In this document: piece by piece, positions 1-11,650 of the stretch | Layout of the letters: the number at the start of each line of letters is the position of its first letter | Numbering within the stretch: position 1 is the first letter of the stretch | DNA from: Roseiarcus sp963784805 | GTDB lineage: Bacteria > Pseudomonadota > Alphaproteobacteria > Rhizobiales > Beijerinckiaceae | Direction of reading: 5' to 3' | DNA: 64,000 nt | Assembly (NCBI GenBank): GCA_963784805.1 | Contig: CAWASR010000031.1 | Location: 70,327-134,326, forward strand | Notes under the pieces: model-generated | What the model was told of the DNA's origin: nothing | The model's database searches: none | The model's input: the letters and a program-made list of their open reading frames with translations, nothing else | Made by a program: the position numbers and the translations under genes

Positions 1-253
1 GGCGCCATTCGGCCCCATTCATGTCCATAGTTCCCTATCTGAGCCAGACGCCCTGGCTGGGACGTTCATACACTATTCCCCGGTCCCCGCGAGGAATAGG
101 GCGTGCGATACCGGGCGCCTGGCCGCGTTTCGAACGCGACCCACCGTGCGGGAAAGACATGAGTCAAAGCCTACCCAATCCACTATGAGCGAGAGAAAGA
201 GCCGACAACCCGCGCCGCCGTGGGGGCGCAATGAGGGAGCTAAACGATCCGAT

Positions 254-811
254 ATGGGCATTTGGCGTCGCAGTGGCCTCATCGTCCGCGAGGCTCATCC
301 CGATGATCTCGACGCGATCGTCAAACTCGAGGACGAGTCCTTTGCGGCCGATCGCGTCTCACGCCGCTCGCTGCGTGACTTTCTGCGCGCGCCCCATCAT
401 CCGGTGATCGCCGCGACCGTCCACAACGAACTGGCCGGCTATGCGCTCGTCTCGTTGCGCAAGGGGGCGCGGGGAGTGCGCGTCTATTCGGTCGCGGTCA
501 ATTCGCGGTTCGCCCGCCGCGGCGTGGGTCGGGCGCTGCTGCAGGCTTGCGAGCGCTATGCGAGCTGGCATGGCCGCGCCGCCGTCACACTGGAAGTGCG
601 ATACGACAATGCGCCCGCCATCGCCCTCTATGAGAGCCTTGGCTTTCGCCTGTTCGGTGAGCATGCCCGCTATTACGCCGACGGCGCGACCGCCTTGCGT
701 TACCAGAAGTCGCTGATCTCCGAATTGGGCCAAAACACGCAGAATAGCAAAGCGCCTGGCGAGGAAGGCCGCGCCCTGCGAAGCGCGTCGCTCTGGCGCG
801 GGGCTCGATGA
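254..811 (+). CDS. GNAT family N-acetyltransferase (RimI-like)
   Basis: Predicted acetyl-CoA-dependent N-acetyltransferase of 185 residues; the acceptor is unknown. The GNAT fold is visible from about residue 9 (LIVREAHPDDLDAI) through the acetyl-CoA loop (RRGVGRALL) to the closing strand (APAIALYESLGF). I chose the ATG at 254 because GAGGGAG lies about 13 nt upstream and the domain begins just after it; an in-frame ATG at 185 would add 23 uninformative residues. It stands alone upstream of the sulfate activation genes, with about 140 nt between them. A role on ribosomal protein alanine (RimI) is possible but not shown. Confidence 0.8.
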   Translation: MGIWRRSGLIVREAHPDDLDAIVKLEDESFAADRVSRRSLRDFLRAPHHPVIAATVHNELAGYALVSLRKGARGVRVYSVAVNSRFARRGVGRALLQACERYASWHGRAAVTLEVRYDNAPAIALYESLGFRLFGEHARYYADGATALRYQKSLISELGQNTQNSKAPGEEGRALRSASLWRGAR

Positions 812-948
812 TAGCGCAGACCACGGTAAATCTTTCAACCCGCGATTGGCGAATTCGGCACTGCGTTTATTGAACTCAGCCGGAGCGGGCGCGGTTGCCT
901 TGGCGCAGGAAGCCGCCTAGAAGCGCGCCGTCTCCCCCGGAACTTTTC

Positions 949-1857
949 ATGCCAAGCTCGCTGCCGGTCCATCTCAAGCGCCTTGAAGCGGAGTCGATTC
1001 ACATAATGCGGGAGGTTGTCGCAGAAATGCGTAATCCCGTAATGTTGTATTCGATCGGCAAAGACTCGAGCGTCATGTTGCATGTGGCGATGAAGGCGTT
1101 CTATCCCGCCAAATTGCCGTTCCCACTCTTGCACGTCGACACGACCTGGAAGTTTCGCGAGATGATCGCCTTTCGCGACCAGACCGCGCGTCAACTCGGA
1201 GTCGAGCTGATCGTTCACGTCAATCAGGAAGGCGTCGCCCGCGGCATTTCGCCGATCGCCTCGGGTTCGCAGGTCCACACCCAGGTGATGAAGACCGAGG
1301 CGCTTCGCCAGGCGCTCGATTATGGGCGCTACGACGCGGCCTTTGGCGGCGCCCGGCGCGATGAGGAAAAGAGCCGGGCCAAGGAGCGCATTTTTTCGCA
1401 TCGCTCAGCCGCCCATGCGTGGGACCCGCGCAATCAGCGGCCGGAGCTCTGGCGCCTTTTCAATACGCGTATCCATGAGGGAGAATCGATGCGCGTATTC
1501 CCGCTGTCCAACTGGACCGAACTCGACGTTTGGGAATATGTCCGGGCAGAAGAAATCCCGGTTGTGTCGCTCTATTTCTCCAAACCCCGCCCGGTCGTAG
1601 AGCGCTCCGGCGCGCTGGTCATGGTTGACGACGACCGGTTGCCGCTCAACCCTGGAGAAACGCCGCGAGTTGCAGAGGTCCGGTTCCGGACGCTGGGCTG
1701 CTACCCGCTGACGGGGGCCATCGAGTCGTCCGCAGAGACGCTCGACGACATCATCGCCGAAATGCGCGCCGCCAGCACCTCAGAACGTCAGGGACGTCTC
1801 ATCGACACCGATGAGTCCGGATCCATGGAAAAGAAGAAGAAGGAGGGATACTTCTGA
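949..1857 (+). CDS. cysD: Sulfate adenylyltransferase subunit 2
   Basis: Small subunit of ATP sulfurylase, which makes adenosine 5'-phosphosulfate from ATP and sulfate in assimilatory sulfate reduction. The 302 residues have the family's usual length. The PP-loop reads SIGKDSSVM near residue 34, followed by the conserved HVDTTWKF segment. The start at 949 (MPSSLPVHLKRLEAESIHIM) matches the usual CysD N-terminus; an upstream in-frame start at 895 is less likely. The stop overlaps the next start (TGATG at 1855-1859), so it is translationally coupled to cysNC. AGGAGGG at 1841-1847, inside the cysD end, is the ribosome binding site for cysNC. Confidence 0.96.
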   Translation: MPSSLPVHLKRLEAESIHIMREVVAEMRNPVMLYSIGKDSSVMLHVAMKAFYPAKLPFPLLHVDTTWKFREMIAFRDQTARQLGVELIVHVNQEGVARGISPIASGSQVHTQVMKTEALRQALDYGRYDAAFGGARRDEEKSRAKERIFSHRSAAHAWDPRNQRPELWRLFNTRIHEGESMRVFPLSNWTELDVWEYVRAEEIPVVSLYFSKPRPVVERSGALVMVDDDRLPLNPGETPRVAEVRFRTLGCYPLTGAIESSAETLDDIIAEMRAASTSERQGRLIDTDESGSMEKKKKEGYF

Positions 1858-3728
1858 TGACCGAGGCGCTGAGAGCCGCCGCGCTGCCGACGTTGCGCCT
1901 CTTGACCTGCGGCTCGGTTGACGACGGCAAATCCACATTGATCGGCCGCCTTCTTTACGAGAAGAAGCTGATCTTCGATGATCAGCTCTCAGCGCTGGAA
2001 AGAGATTCCAGGAAATTCGGCACCACCGAGGATGAAATCGATTTCGCGCTTCTGGTTGACGGGCTAGAAGCCGAACGCGAGCAAGGCATTACGATCGACG
2101 TCGCTTACCGCTATTTCGCCACGCCAGCGCGATCCTTCATCGTAGCCGACACGCCCGGCCATGAGCAATTCACTCGCAACATGGCGACCGGCGCCTCCAA
2201 CGCCGATCTCGCGATCGTGCTCGTCGACGCCCGAAAAGGACTGCTGACCCAGACCCATCGCCATTCGATCATCGTCTCACTGCTCGGCGTGCGCCACATC
2301 GTTCTGGCGGTCAACAAGATCGATCTCGTGGGCTATGACGAGGCGGTGTTTCGCGGGATTGAGGCCGATTATCGCAAGTTCGTAGAATCGCTCGGTTTCC
2401 GTTCGCTGATCGCCGTGCCGGTCTCGGCCCGGTTTGGGGACAACGTCTCGTCGAGGAGCGCGCGCACGCCATGGTACCAGGGGCCGCATCTGCTCGACCA
2501 TATCGAGCACGTAGAGGTGGAGGAGGATCGTCGCGCTGCGCCCTTTCGGCTGCCGGTGCAATGGATCAACCGACCGCATCTCGATTTCCGCGGCTTCGCC
2601 GGCACAATCGTGAGCGGGCGCGTCCGACGCGGCGAGGCCTTGGTCGTCGCCGGTTCCGGCCGTCAAAGCACGGTCGCGCGAATTTTCGTCGCCGACCGGG
2701 AGGTCGAGACGGCGGAAGCGGATGACGCGGTGACGATCACCCTTGCCGATGAGATCGATATTGCGCGCGGCGACGTGCTCTCGCGCCCCGCGAGCCGACC
2801 CGAGGTCGCCGATCAGTTCACCGCGACCATCCTCTGGATGAGCGCCCAACCAATGCTGCCGGGTCGCTCCTACTTGCTTAAGACGGGGGCGCGCACCACC
2901 CCCGCATCCATTACCGAGCTCAAGCACCGTCTCGACGTCAACAACTTCGATAAGCTCGCCGCCAAGCGCCTCGACCTCAACGAAGTCGGCTTTTGCAATG
3001 TAGCGACAACCATGCCAGTCCCTTACGACGCTTACTCCGACAACCGCGTAACCGGCTCATTCATCCTGATCGACCGCGCGAGCAACGAGACCGCGGCCGC
3101 CGGCATGATCGCCCATGGGCTCCGACGCGCGACCAACATCCATCGTCACGACATGAGCGTGTCGCGCGACGCGCATGCCGCGCTCAAGCACCAGAAGCCC
3201 GCGATCTTATGGTTCACGGGGCTTTCCGGCGCCGGCAAATCGACTATCGCCAATCTCATCGAGGCCAAGTTGCACGCGCGCGGCGTCCATACCGCACTGC
3301 TTGACGGCGACAACGTTCGCCACGGCCTCAACAAGGACCTCGGCTTCACTGCCGCCGACCGGGTCGAGAACATCCGGCGCGTCGGCGAGGTCGCCAAGCT
3401 CATGACCGACGCCGGCCTGATCGTGATGTGCTCGTTCATCTCCCCGTTCCGCGCCGAGCGTCGGCTGGTGCGCGACCTCGCGGCCGAGGGCGAATTCCTC
3501 GAGATCTTCGTCTCCGCGCCGCTCAAGACCGTCATCGGGCGCGACCCCAAGGGGCTTTACAAGCGGGCGCTCGCCGGCGAGATCAAAAACTTCACAGGCG
3601 TCGATCAGGCCTACGAAACCCCTGAGGCGCCGGAAATGACGCTCGACAGCGCCCGGGAATCGCCCGAAACTTTGGCCGATCGCGTCATTGTCGAGCTCGA
3701 GCGCCGCGGACGCATCGCCAGGCTCTGA
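1857..3728 (+). CDS. cysNC: Bifunctional sulfate adenylyltransferase subunit 1 / adenylylsulfate kinase
   Basis: Fusion of the regulatory GTPase of ATP sulfurylase (CysN) with APS kinase (CysC), so one 623-residue chain drives APS synthesis and then phosphorylates it to PAPS. GTPase motifs are complete: GSVDDGKS at 19-26, DTPGH near 98, NKID near 153. The APS kinase domain begins near residue 440 with P-loop GLSGAGKS at 455-462, then LDGDNVRHGLNKDLGF. Such fusions (NodQ-like) are common in rhizobia. It overlaps cysD by 1 nt, which indicates a two-gene operon. No truncation is visible. Confidence 0.96.
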   Translation: MTEALRAAALPTLRLLTCGSVDDGKSTLIGRLLYEKKLIFDDQLSALERDSRKFGTTEDEIDFALLVDGLEAEREQGITIDVAYRYFATPARSFIVADTPGHEQFTRNMATGASNADLAIVLVDARKGLLTQTHRHSIIVSLLGVRHIVLAVNKIDLVGYDEAVFRGIEADYRKFVESLGFRSLIAVPVSARFGDNVSSRSARTPWYQGPHLLDHIEHVEVEEDRRAAPFRLPVQWINRPHLDFRGFAGTIVSGRVRRGEALVVAGSGRQSTVARIFVADREVETAEADDAVTITLADEIDIARGDVLSRPASRPEVADQFTATILWMSAQPMLPGRSYLLKTGARTTPASITELKHRLDVNNFDKLAAKRLDLNEVGFCNVATTMPVPYDAYSDNRVTGSFILIDRASNETAAAGMIAHGLRRATNIHRHDMSVSRDAHAALKHQKPAILWFTGLSGAGKSTIANLIEAKLHARGVHTALLDGDNVRHGLNKDLGFTAADRVENIRRVGEVAKLMTDAGLIVMCSFISPFRAERRLVRDLAAEGEFLEIFVSAPLKTVIGRDPKGLYKRALAGEIKNFTGVDQAYETPEAPEMTLDSARESPETLADRVIVELERRGRIARL

Positions 3729-3771
3729 CCCAAGACGGCTGCGTGGGAGAGGCGGAAAGAAATACAACGCT

Positions 3772-4395
3772 ATGATGACCCTTTATTATGCGCCCTATAC
3801 TTGCGCGCGTGCTTCACTTATCGCGCTCGAGGAAGCAGGCGCCGAGTTCGAAGTGCGCCGCATCGACTTCGCCGCGGCCGAGCAGACGAAGCCGGAATTT
3901 CTCAAGGTCAATCCAAAGGGACGAGTGCCGGCGCTCGTCACTGAGCGAGGCGTCCTGACCGAGACGCTGGCGATCCTCGCCTATGTTGCGCAAACCCATC
4001 CAGCCGCGCACCTCGCCCCGCTGGAGGACCCCTTCGCCTTCGCCGAACTGCAGGCGTTCAACAGCTATGTTGGCTCGACGCTGCATGTCGCGCACGCGCA
4101 TCGCATGCGGGGCTATCGCTGGGCCGACGAACCGCACGCATTTGAAGCCATGAGAAAGAAAGTCCCTCAGTCCGTCGGAGCCTGTTTCGGACTGATCGAG
4201 CGCGAGCTGTTTCGCGGTCCGTGGGTCATGGGCGAGGCCTATTCGATCGCCGATCCCTATCTATTCACTGTCGCCGGATGGATGGAGAGCGACGGCGTCG
4301 ACCCGCGCGCCTTCCCGCGCGTCCATGACCATCGGCGCCGTATGGCCGAGCGCCCCGCGGTTCGGCGCGCGCTTGCACAGGAGAGTGCGGCGTAG
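3772..4395 (+). CDS. Glutathione S-transferase family protein
   Basis: Predicted cytosolic glutathione transferase of 207 residues. The N-terminal thioredoxin-like domain begins MTLYYAPYTCARASL, with a Cys near residue 11 where beta-class GSTs have their active Cys10, followed by the cis-Pro loop KGRVPAL and the ET motif LTETLAILAYV that bind glutathione. The helical C-terminal domain carries the N-capping signature SIADPYLF. ATGATG gives two starts (3772 or 3775). It lies 43 nt after cysNC on the same strand and could be cotranscribed, but a link with sulfur metabolism is only inferred. The substrate is unknown. Confidence 0.88.
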   Translation: MMTLYYAPYTCARASLIALEEAGAEFEVRRIDFAAAEQTKPEFLKVNPKGRVPALVTERGVLTETLAILAYVAQTHPAAHLAPLEDPFAFAELQAFNSYVGSTLHVAHAHRMRGYRWADEPHAFEAMRKKVPQSVGACFGLIERELFRGPWVMGEAYSIADPYLFTVAGWMESDGVDPRAFPRVHDHRRRMAERPAVRRALAQESAA

Positions 4396-4419
4396 CGCGC
4401 CGCTGCGCCGCCTGGGTTC

Positions 4420-5913
<1,494 letters not shown>

Positions 5914-5959
5914 ATTGTTCCTCCATCAACCGGTTCGGCCTCGCCCCGGCAGCGGCCCG

Positions 5960-6100
5960 TCAACGCGTCTCCAAGTTTGGCCGGCCGTCATGTTTGAACG
6001 CTGCGCCGGCCCAGCATGTCGCCTCGCAGGCGACCCAGCGACTGGAGGTTTCTGGATCGACCAAATGCCGCCTGACAACTCCGGTCTCCGCCGAATCCAT
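5960..6100 (-). pseudogene. boxA: Remnant of boxA (benzoyl-CoA oxygenase reductase)
   Basis: A 46-codon reading frame between boxC and boxB, with a good ribosome binding site (GGGAGAGA) and an ATG at 6100. It reads RRHLVDPETSSRWVACEATC then WAGAAFKHDGR before a stop at 5960. This matches my knowledge of the BoxA N-terminus, HLIDPEICIRCNTCE and TCPVGAITHD, the first 4Fe-4S ferredoxin motif. Two cluster cysteines are replaced (by Ser and Trp) and everything after the motif, including the FAD/NADPH reductase domains, is gone. It is in the position boxA holds between boxC and boxB in complete clusters. I read it as a gene lost by internal deletion with later point changes. Confidence 0.72.
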
Positions 6101-6123
6101 GGGTCTCTCCCGCTGGGATCTTG

Positions 6124-7782
6124 CTAGACGCGATTCCAGTCGAAGGCCGCCTTTTCGCCCTTGCCATAGACCTTCAAGGCGCCTTTGTCGCCGACCGCGT
6201 TCGGGCGCTGGAAGATCCAGTTCTGCCAGGCGGTGAGGCGGCCGAACACACGGGCAGCCATGATTTCCGGCCCGTCGAAACGCAGGTTCGCCTCCATTCC
6301 GGTCAGAGCGTCTGGGCTCAGCGAAACGCGCTCCTCGACCGCAATCCGGACCTCGTCGGCCCAGTCGATGTCGTCGGGATTGCTGGTTGCGAGCCCAAGC
6401 GCGAAAGCCCCATCGGCGTCCAGAGGCTCGCCGATCTTTGCTTTCACCGCCTGGATCGCGGGCGCCTCGTCGTAGAAGCGGCGCGCCAGACGGCTCCGGC
6501 CGGTCGCCATCGGATAGTCGCCGAAATTCGCCTCGCCGACCACGATTTTGGGCGCGCCGGCCTCCTTTCCCGGCAGGGCCAGGTGGTAGATGCGATCGCA
6601 GGCGAGAGCCAGTTCGAAAAGGGTGCCGGCAAAACACGAGCCTTGCTCGACAAGAGCGAACAGGCTGCGCGAGGTGACGTCGAGTCGGCTGAAGGTCCGG
6701 CGCAGATAGCCGATCGTTTCGCCCACGAGCCAGTGCGCCTTCAGCGCGTTGAGCGTTGAATCCATCGCCAGAACGGCGGCGGCCTCACCCTGGGTCTTGA
6801 TAACCCAGACCCCGACGTCGAGTTCGTTGGCGCGCATCGACAGGATCGCGTCTTCGAGTTCGCGCGCGAGCGCAAGCGGGTACCATTTGGCGCCGGCGGC
6901 CTCGATCCCGGCGATGTCCCGCGGCTGCGGACCGGTCGGCCCCCTGATCGTGAATGTCGCGGCGCGCGCCCCGCGATCGATTTCGACCGCGACATGAGCA
7001 TAGCGCAGCGTATCGGCGCCCGCGACGCGCTCGATCGGCGTCAGCGCGACGCCCTTCCCGGCGCCGGGACGGCCGCTCTTGGCCGCGAGCGCCAGCGCGC
7101 GTTCCCTGACCTTGGCCGGGAATTGCGCCGGCTTGGCGATCGCGTCGACGAGCCGCCAATCCAAGGCCTTCTGACCGCGCACGCCCTCGCTCGTGGTGCA
7201 GAACACGTCGGCGAGATCGTGGCGGACATGACGTTTGTCGGTCAGTCGCGTCAGTCCGCCGGTGCCGGGCAATACGCCGAGGAGCGGGACTTCGGGCAGG
7301 CTGACGGCGCTGCTGCGATCGTCGATCAGCAGAATTTCGTCGCAGGCAAGCGCCAGCTCGTAGCCGCCGCCGGCGCAGGAGCCGTTCACCGCGGCCAGGA
7401 ACTTCAGGCCCCCGTGCGCGGACGAATCCTCGAGGCCGTTGCGGGTTTCATTGGTGAACTTGCAGAAATTGACCTTCCAGGCGTGGCTGGAGGCGCCCAG
7501 CATGAAGATATTGGCGCCGGAGCAGAACACCCGTTCCTTCGCGCTGGTGACGACGACGGTGCGCACTTCGGGGTGTTCGAACCGGACCCGGTTGACTGCG
7601 TCGTTGAGCTCGATGTCGACGCCGAGATCGTAGCTGTTGAGCTTGAGCTTGTAGCCCGGACGAAGTCCGGCATTCTCATCGAAATCGGCGAGAAGGGTCG
7701 CCACAGGGCCGTCGAAATTCAGAGTCCAGTGCTTGTAGCGCGATGGCTCGGTCTGGTAGTCGACCCGATCCGGGCAACTCAT
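6124..7782 (-). CDS. boxC: Benzoyl-CoA-dihydrodiol lyase (2,3-epoxybenzoyl-CoA dihydrolase)
   Basis: Ring-opening hydrolase of the box pathway, converting 2,3-epoxybenzoyl-CoA to 3,4-dehydroadipyl-CoA semialdehyde and formate. It has 552 residues, the usual BoxC length, with crotonase-like folds in both halves: ERVFCSGANIFMLG and AVNGSCAGGGYELALACDEI in the N-terminal half, and a second degenerate copy containing GSCFAGTLFELALACDRIY. It is the first minus-strand gene of the cluster. An 83 bp gap separates it from the divergent benzoate-CoA ligase gene, so both probably share one regulatory region. No frameshift is seen. Confidence 0.95.
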   Translation of the reverse strand: MSCPDRVDYQTEPSRYKHWTLNFDGPVATLLADFDENAGLRPGYKLKLNSYDLGVDIELNDAVNRVRFEHPEVRTVVVTSAKERVFCSGANIFMLGASSHAWKVNFCKFTNETRNGLEDSSAHGGLKFLAAVNGSCAGGGYELALACDEILLIDDRSSAVSLPEVPLLGVLPGTGGLTRLTDKRHVRHDLADVFCTTSEGVRGQKALDWRLVDAIAKPAQFPAKVRERALALAAKSGRPGAGKGVALTPIERVAGADTLRYAHVAVEIDRGARAATFTIRGPTGPQPRDIAGIEAAGAKWYPLALARELEDAILSMRANELDVGVWVIKTQGEAAAVLAMDSTLNALKAHWLVGETIGYLRRTFSRLDVTSRSLFALVEQGSCFAGTLFELALACDRIYHLALPGKEAGAPKIVVGEANFGDYPMATGRSRLARRFYDEAPAIQAVKAKIGEPLDADGAFALGLATSNPDDIDWADEVRIAVEERVSLSPDALTGMEANLRFDGPEIMAARVFGRLTAWQNWIFQRPNAVGDKGALKVYGKGEKAAFDWNRV

Positions 7783-7801
7783 TATGGTCTCCCAAAGATG
7801 C

Positions 7802-7818
7802 GCAACTTAGTGCAACTT
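7802..7818. promoter_or_regulatory. Direct repeat in boxC / benzoate-CoA ligase intergenic region
   Basis: The heptamer GCAACTT occurs twice at exactly 10 bp spacing (7802-7808 and 7812-7818) in the short divergent region. One helical turn spacing fits a dimeric repressor such as the BoxR/BzdR family, which is known to control box and bzd genes, but no such regulator gene is in the window. The assignment as an operator is inference. Confidence 0.4.
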
Positions 7819-7865
7819 CGGGATTCACGCCAATGCGGCGGTCCTCTTGGGCCCCATTGGACGCC

Positions 7866-9479
<1,614 letters not shown>

Positions 9480-9801
9480 GGGGAGGGGACCAAGCGGGAG
9501 GGCGCGAGGCCGTTTACCGCCGCTTTATCCCGGTCGCTTCAATGTTTTCAGGGACTTGGCGCTTAGTTTACCGCCGCCCTCGACAACAGCCGCTTTTTAA
9601 GCCCCTTGGTCCGTCGTAGCGGCGGCGACCGGGCGGCCTCGATTGCGGACGGGCGGGCGGACGATATATACAGTAATTATATGTTCAAATAACCCCCCTA
9701 TCGGATCGAGGGGATTTGAGCACAGCTTCGCCGCTGGTCAAACTGATGGATGACCAGGAGCAAACGGAGGACGGCGCGCCCCGCCGTTTCCGAGTCAGGG
9801 C
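9480..9801. other. Intergenic region without a gene
   Basis: A 322 bp gap between the ligase and the globin, which converge on it. I see no credible reading frame. It holds two copies of GTTTACCGCCG (9512-9522 and 9566-9576) and an AT-rich patch near 9660-9690 that interrupts the high GC. CCCCT and AGGGG at about 9697-9715 could form a weak stem. No clear T-tailed terminator is seen. Confidence 0.5.
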
Positions 9802-10311
9802 TCAGATCGAAATCCGCCTTTCGCTTTTCCGGTTCTCGCCGCGGCCCTGTTTGTCGACGATGAATCGCTCACCCTTGGCCAGCATCACGCCGTGGGCGCC
9901 CGCGACTCCGAGTTCCAGGCTTTCCGCCACCCGTTCGGCGAGCATGATGAATCGGGCCGCGGCCTGTGGCGGACAGAGGTTGTTGGCCGTCGCGGCGAAC
10001 AACTTGAGCCAGCGATCGAAGTGCCGGGCCTCGACCGGCAGGGCCAAGTGCTTCTGCATCGGCTGGCCGTGATAGGCGCCGCTCATCAACGCCAGCGACG
10101 ACCAGAAAGCGCACATGCGCTGAAGATGCGGCTCCCAATCGGCGATGCGGGCGGCGAAGATCGGGCCAAGCAATTCGTCCGCGCGGACGCGGGCATAAAA
10201 GGCTGGGACGAGCCGCTCGATCATCGCCTCGTCGATCCCGGTCTCGGCCTCGATCTGAGACCGGGCGGCGGCGCGCCTGTCCGACGCGGACACGATTCGG
10301 TCGGTGATCAA
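9802..10311 (-). CDS. Group III truncated hemoglobin
   Basis: Single-domain 2-on-2 globin of 169 residues. It has the B-helix tyrosine region LVPAFYARVRADELLGPIF, the E-helix block WEPHLQRMCAFWSSL and the proximal histidine region LPVEARHFDRWLKLF, which fit the group III (trHbP) family. Such proteins bind O2 and NO; a role in NO handling is suggested by the nearby nirK and Crp/Fnr genes. Its ATG overlaps the stop of the DUF488 gene by 4 nt (ATGA), so the two are cotranscribed leftward from the shared palindrome-bearing promoter. The C-terminal tail is longer and more basic than usual. Confidence 0.88.
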   Translation of the reverse strand: MITDRIVSASDRRAAARSQIEAETGIDEAMIERLVPAFYARVRADELLGPIFAARIADWEPHLQRMCAFWSSLALMSGAYHGQPMQKHLALPVEARHFDRWLKLFAATANNLCPPQAAARFIMLAERVAESLELGVAGAHGVMLAKGERFIVDKQGRGENRKSERRISI

Positions 10312-10727
10312 CGAGGTTTCTCCGTTCGGTCAGGCGCGCCGGCGCCATTCATGAACTCGGCCAAGACCCGAGCGTGATTGTGCGTCCGATCATGGGCGCC
10401 GTAGACCAGCGTCACCCGCCCGGCCGCAACGAGGCGGCCGAGCTGCTCGACCGCGGCCGGGTTTTCGTCCAGCTCGGCGCGATAGCGCCGGCGGAACTCG
10501 GTCCAACGGGCGGGGTCGTGGCCGAACCATTTTCGCAAGGCGGTGGTCGGCGCGATCTCCTTGAGCCACAGCGTCAGCGCCGCCAACTCTTTGGCGACGC
10601 CGCGCGGCCAAATTCGATCGACGAGGACCCGCGCGCCGTCGTCGGTCGCCGCCGTCTCATAGGCGCGCTTGATCCTTATGTCAGGCTTCAATGCGACTCC
10701 GCCGGCCGCGTCGAGATGTTGCGTCAC
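10308..10727 (-). CDS. DUF488 family protein
   Basis: A 139-residue DUF488 (YeaO-like) protein. The family signatures VLVDRIWPRGVAKE, WLKEIAPTTALRKWFGHDPARW and VTLVYGAHDRTHNHA are all present. The biochemical function is not established. It is the first gene of a leftward pair with the truncated globin (4 nt overlap), divergent from the Crp/Fnr regulator, and has an Fnr-type palindrome upstream. DUF488 and truncated-globin gene pairs recur near denitrification genes to my knowledge, which hints at a stress or NO-related role. Confidence 0.88.
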   Translation of the reverse strand: MTQHLDAAGGVALKPDIRIKRAYETAATDDGARVLVDRIWPRGVAKELAALTLWLKEIAPTTALRKWFGHDPARWTEFRRRYRAELDENPAAVEQLGRLVAAGRVTLVYGAHDRTHNHARVLAEFMNGAGAPDRTEKPR

Positions 10728-10758
10728 CGCGCCAACCTAGTCGGGCGAACCGTGGTAG

Positions 10759-10778
10759 GATTTGCGCTCGATCAAATC
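10759..10778. promoter_or_regulatory. Fnr/NnrR-type palindrome, divergent promoter
   Basis: GATTTG-N8-CAAATC is a perfect 6+6 bp inverted repeat containing the TTG-N8-CAA core bound by Crp/Fnr-type regulators of nitrogen oxide metabolism (FNR, NnrR, DNR). It lies in the 89 bp between the divergent DUF488-globin pair and the regulator gene that starts at 10817, so it could control both directions, including autoregulation. Confidence 0.72.
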
Positions 10779-10816
10779 ACCCGAAAAGCCAGCGAAAAGG
10801 TGGCGACGTTCGGATC

Positions 10817-11524
10817 ATGAATTCAGACGCGGCTCTCGTTCCTGACGCTCTGGCCTCGATGGAGCTGTTTCTCGGCCTTTCGGCCGCCGCGCGGCAGGAG
10901 GTTCTGGCCTCGGCCCGCGTCCGGCGGCTCTCCCGCGGCGTTCGGATCTTCAACCAGGGCGACGGCGGCGTCCGCGCCCACGCGCTGCTGGAAGGAAGCG
11001 TCCGGATTTCTCAGTCCGGCAGCGATGGCGAGCAAATCGTCGTCAGGCTCATCGCTACTGGCGAGATGTTCGGAACGCTCGCGCTGTTCACCGACCATCG
11101 ATACCCTGCCGAGGCCGAGGCGATGACCGACGCGCTCGAGGCGAGCTGGAGCGAAGCGGACCTGATCGCGCTGATGCATCGCCATCCGCAAATCGCGATC
11201 AACGCCCTCTCAATCGTCGGCAAGCGGCTCCAGGAAGTCCAGAACAGGGTGCGCGAGCTCTCCACCCAGCGCGTCGAGCGGCGCGTCGCCCATGTCATCC
11301 TGCGACTCGCCCGGCAGTCCGGGCGCAAAACCGACGACGGCACGGCGATCACCTTCCCGCTGCGGCGCAAGGACGTCGCGGACATGTGCGGGACGACCCT
11401 CTACTCGGTCAGCCGCGTCCTCACCGCCTGGGAGAAGGCGGGTTGGCTCGCCACGCGCGACCGCCATCTCACCGTTCGAAAGCCGTCCGAGATCCGGCGC
11501 ATCGCCGAGGAGGCTTCGGGCTGA
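10817..11524 (+). CDS. Crp/Fnr family transcriptional regulator, NnrR/DNR-like
   Basis: A 235-residue regulator with an N-terminal cyclic-nucleotide-binding-like sensor (about 15-125), a long dimerisation helix (RLQEVQNRVRELSTQRVERRV) and a C-terminal winged HTH (DVADMCGTTLYSVSRVLTAW). There is no N-terminal cysteine cluster, so it is not an O2-sensing FNR; this resembles NO-responsive NnrR/DNR types. The recognition helix keeps S-R of the ExxSR motif but has Tyr for Glu. The ATG at 10817 is preferred over an upstream extension at 10691 that would overlap the divergent gene. It sits between the palindrome and nirK, its likely target. Confidence 0.88.
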   Translation: MNSDAALVPDALASMELFLGLSAAARQEVLASARVRRLSRGVRIFNQGDGGVRAHALLEGSVRISQSGSDGEQIVVRLIATGEMFGTLALFTDHRYPAEAEAMTDALEASWSEADLIALMHRHPQIAINALSIVGKRLQEVQNRVRELSTQRVERRVAHVILRLARQSGRKTDDGTAITFPLRRKDVADMCGTTLYSVSRVLTAWEKAGWLATRDRHLTVRKPSEIRRIAEEASG

Positions 11525-11650
11525 CGACGCTCGAGTGAGGCCGTTTGAACGAGCGGAGGGAACGCGTCCGCCGCCGGACTCCTCAAGCGAGTCCGCGCCA
11601 GAGCCGGGCGGCTATCGTTTGTTCCGCTCGCCCGAACCGCGGCGTCGTCA

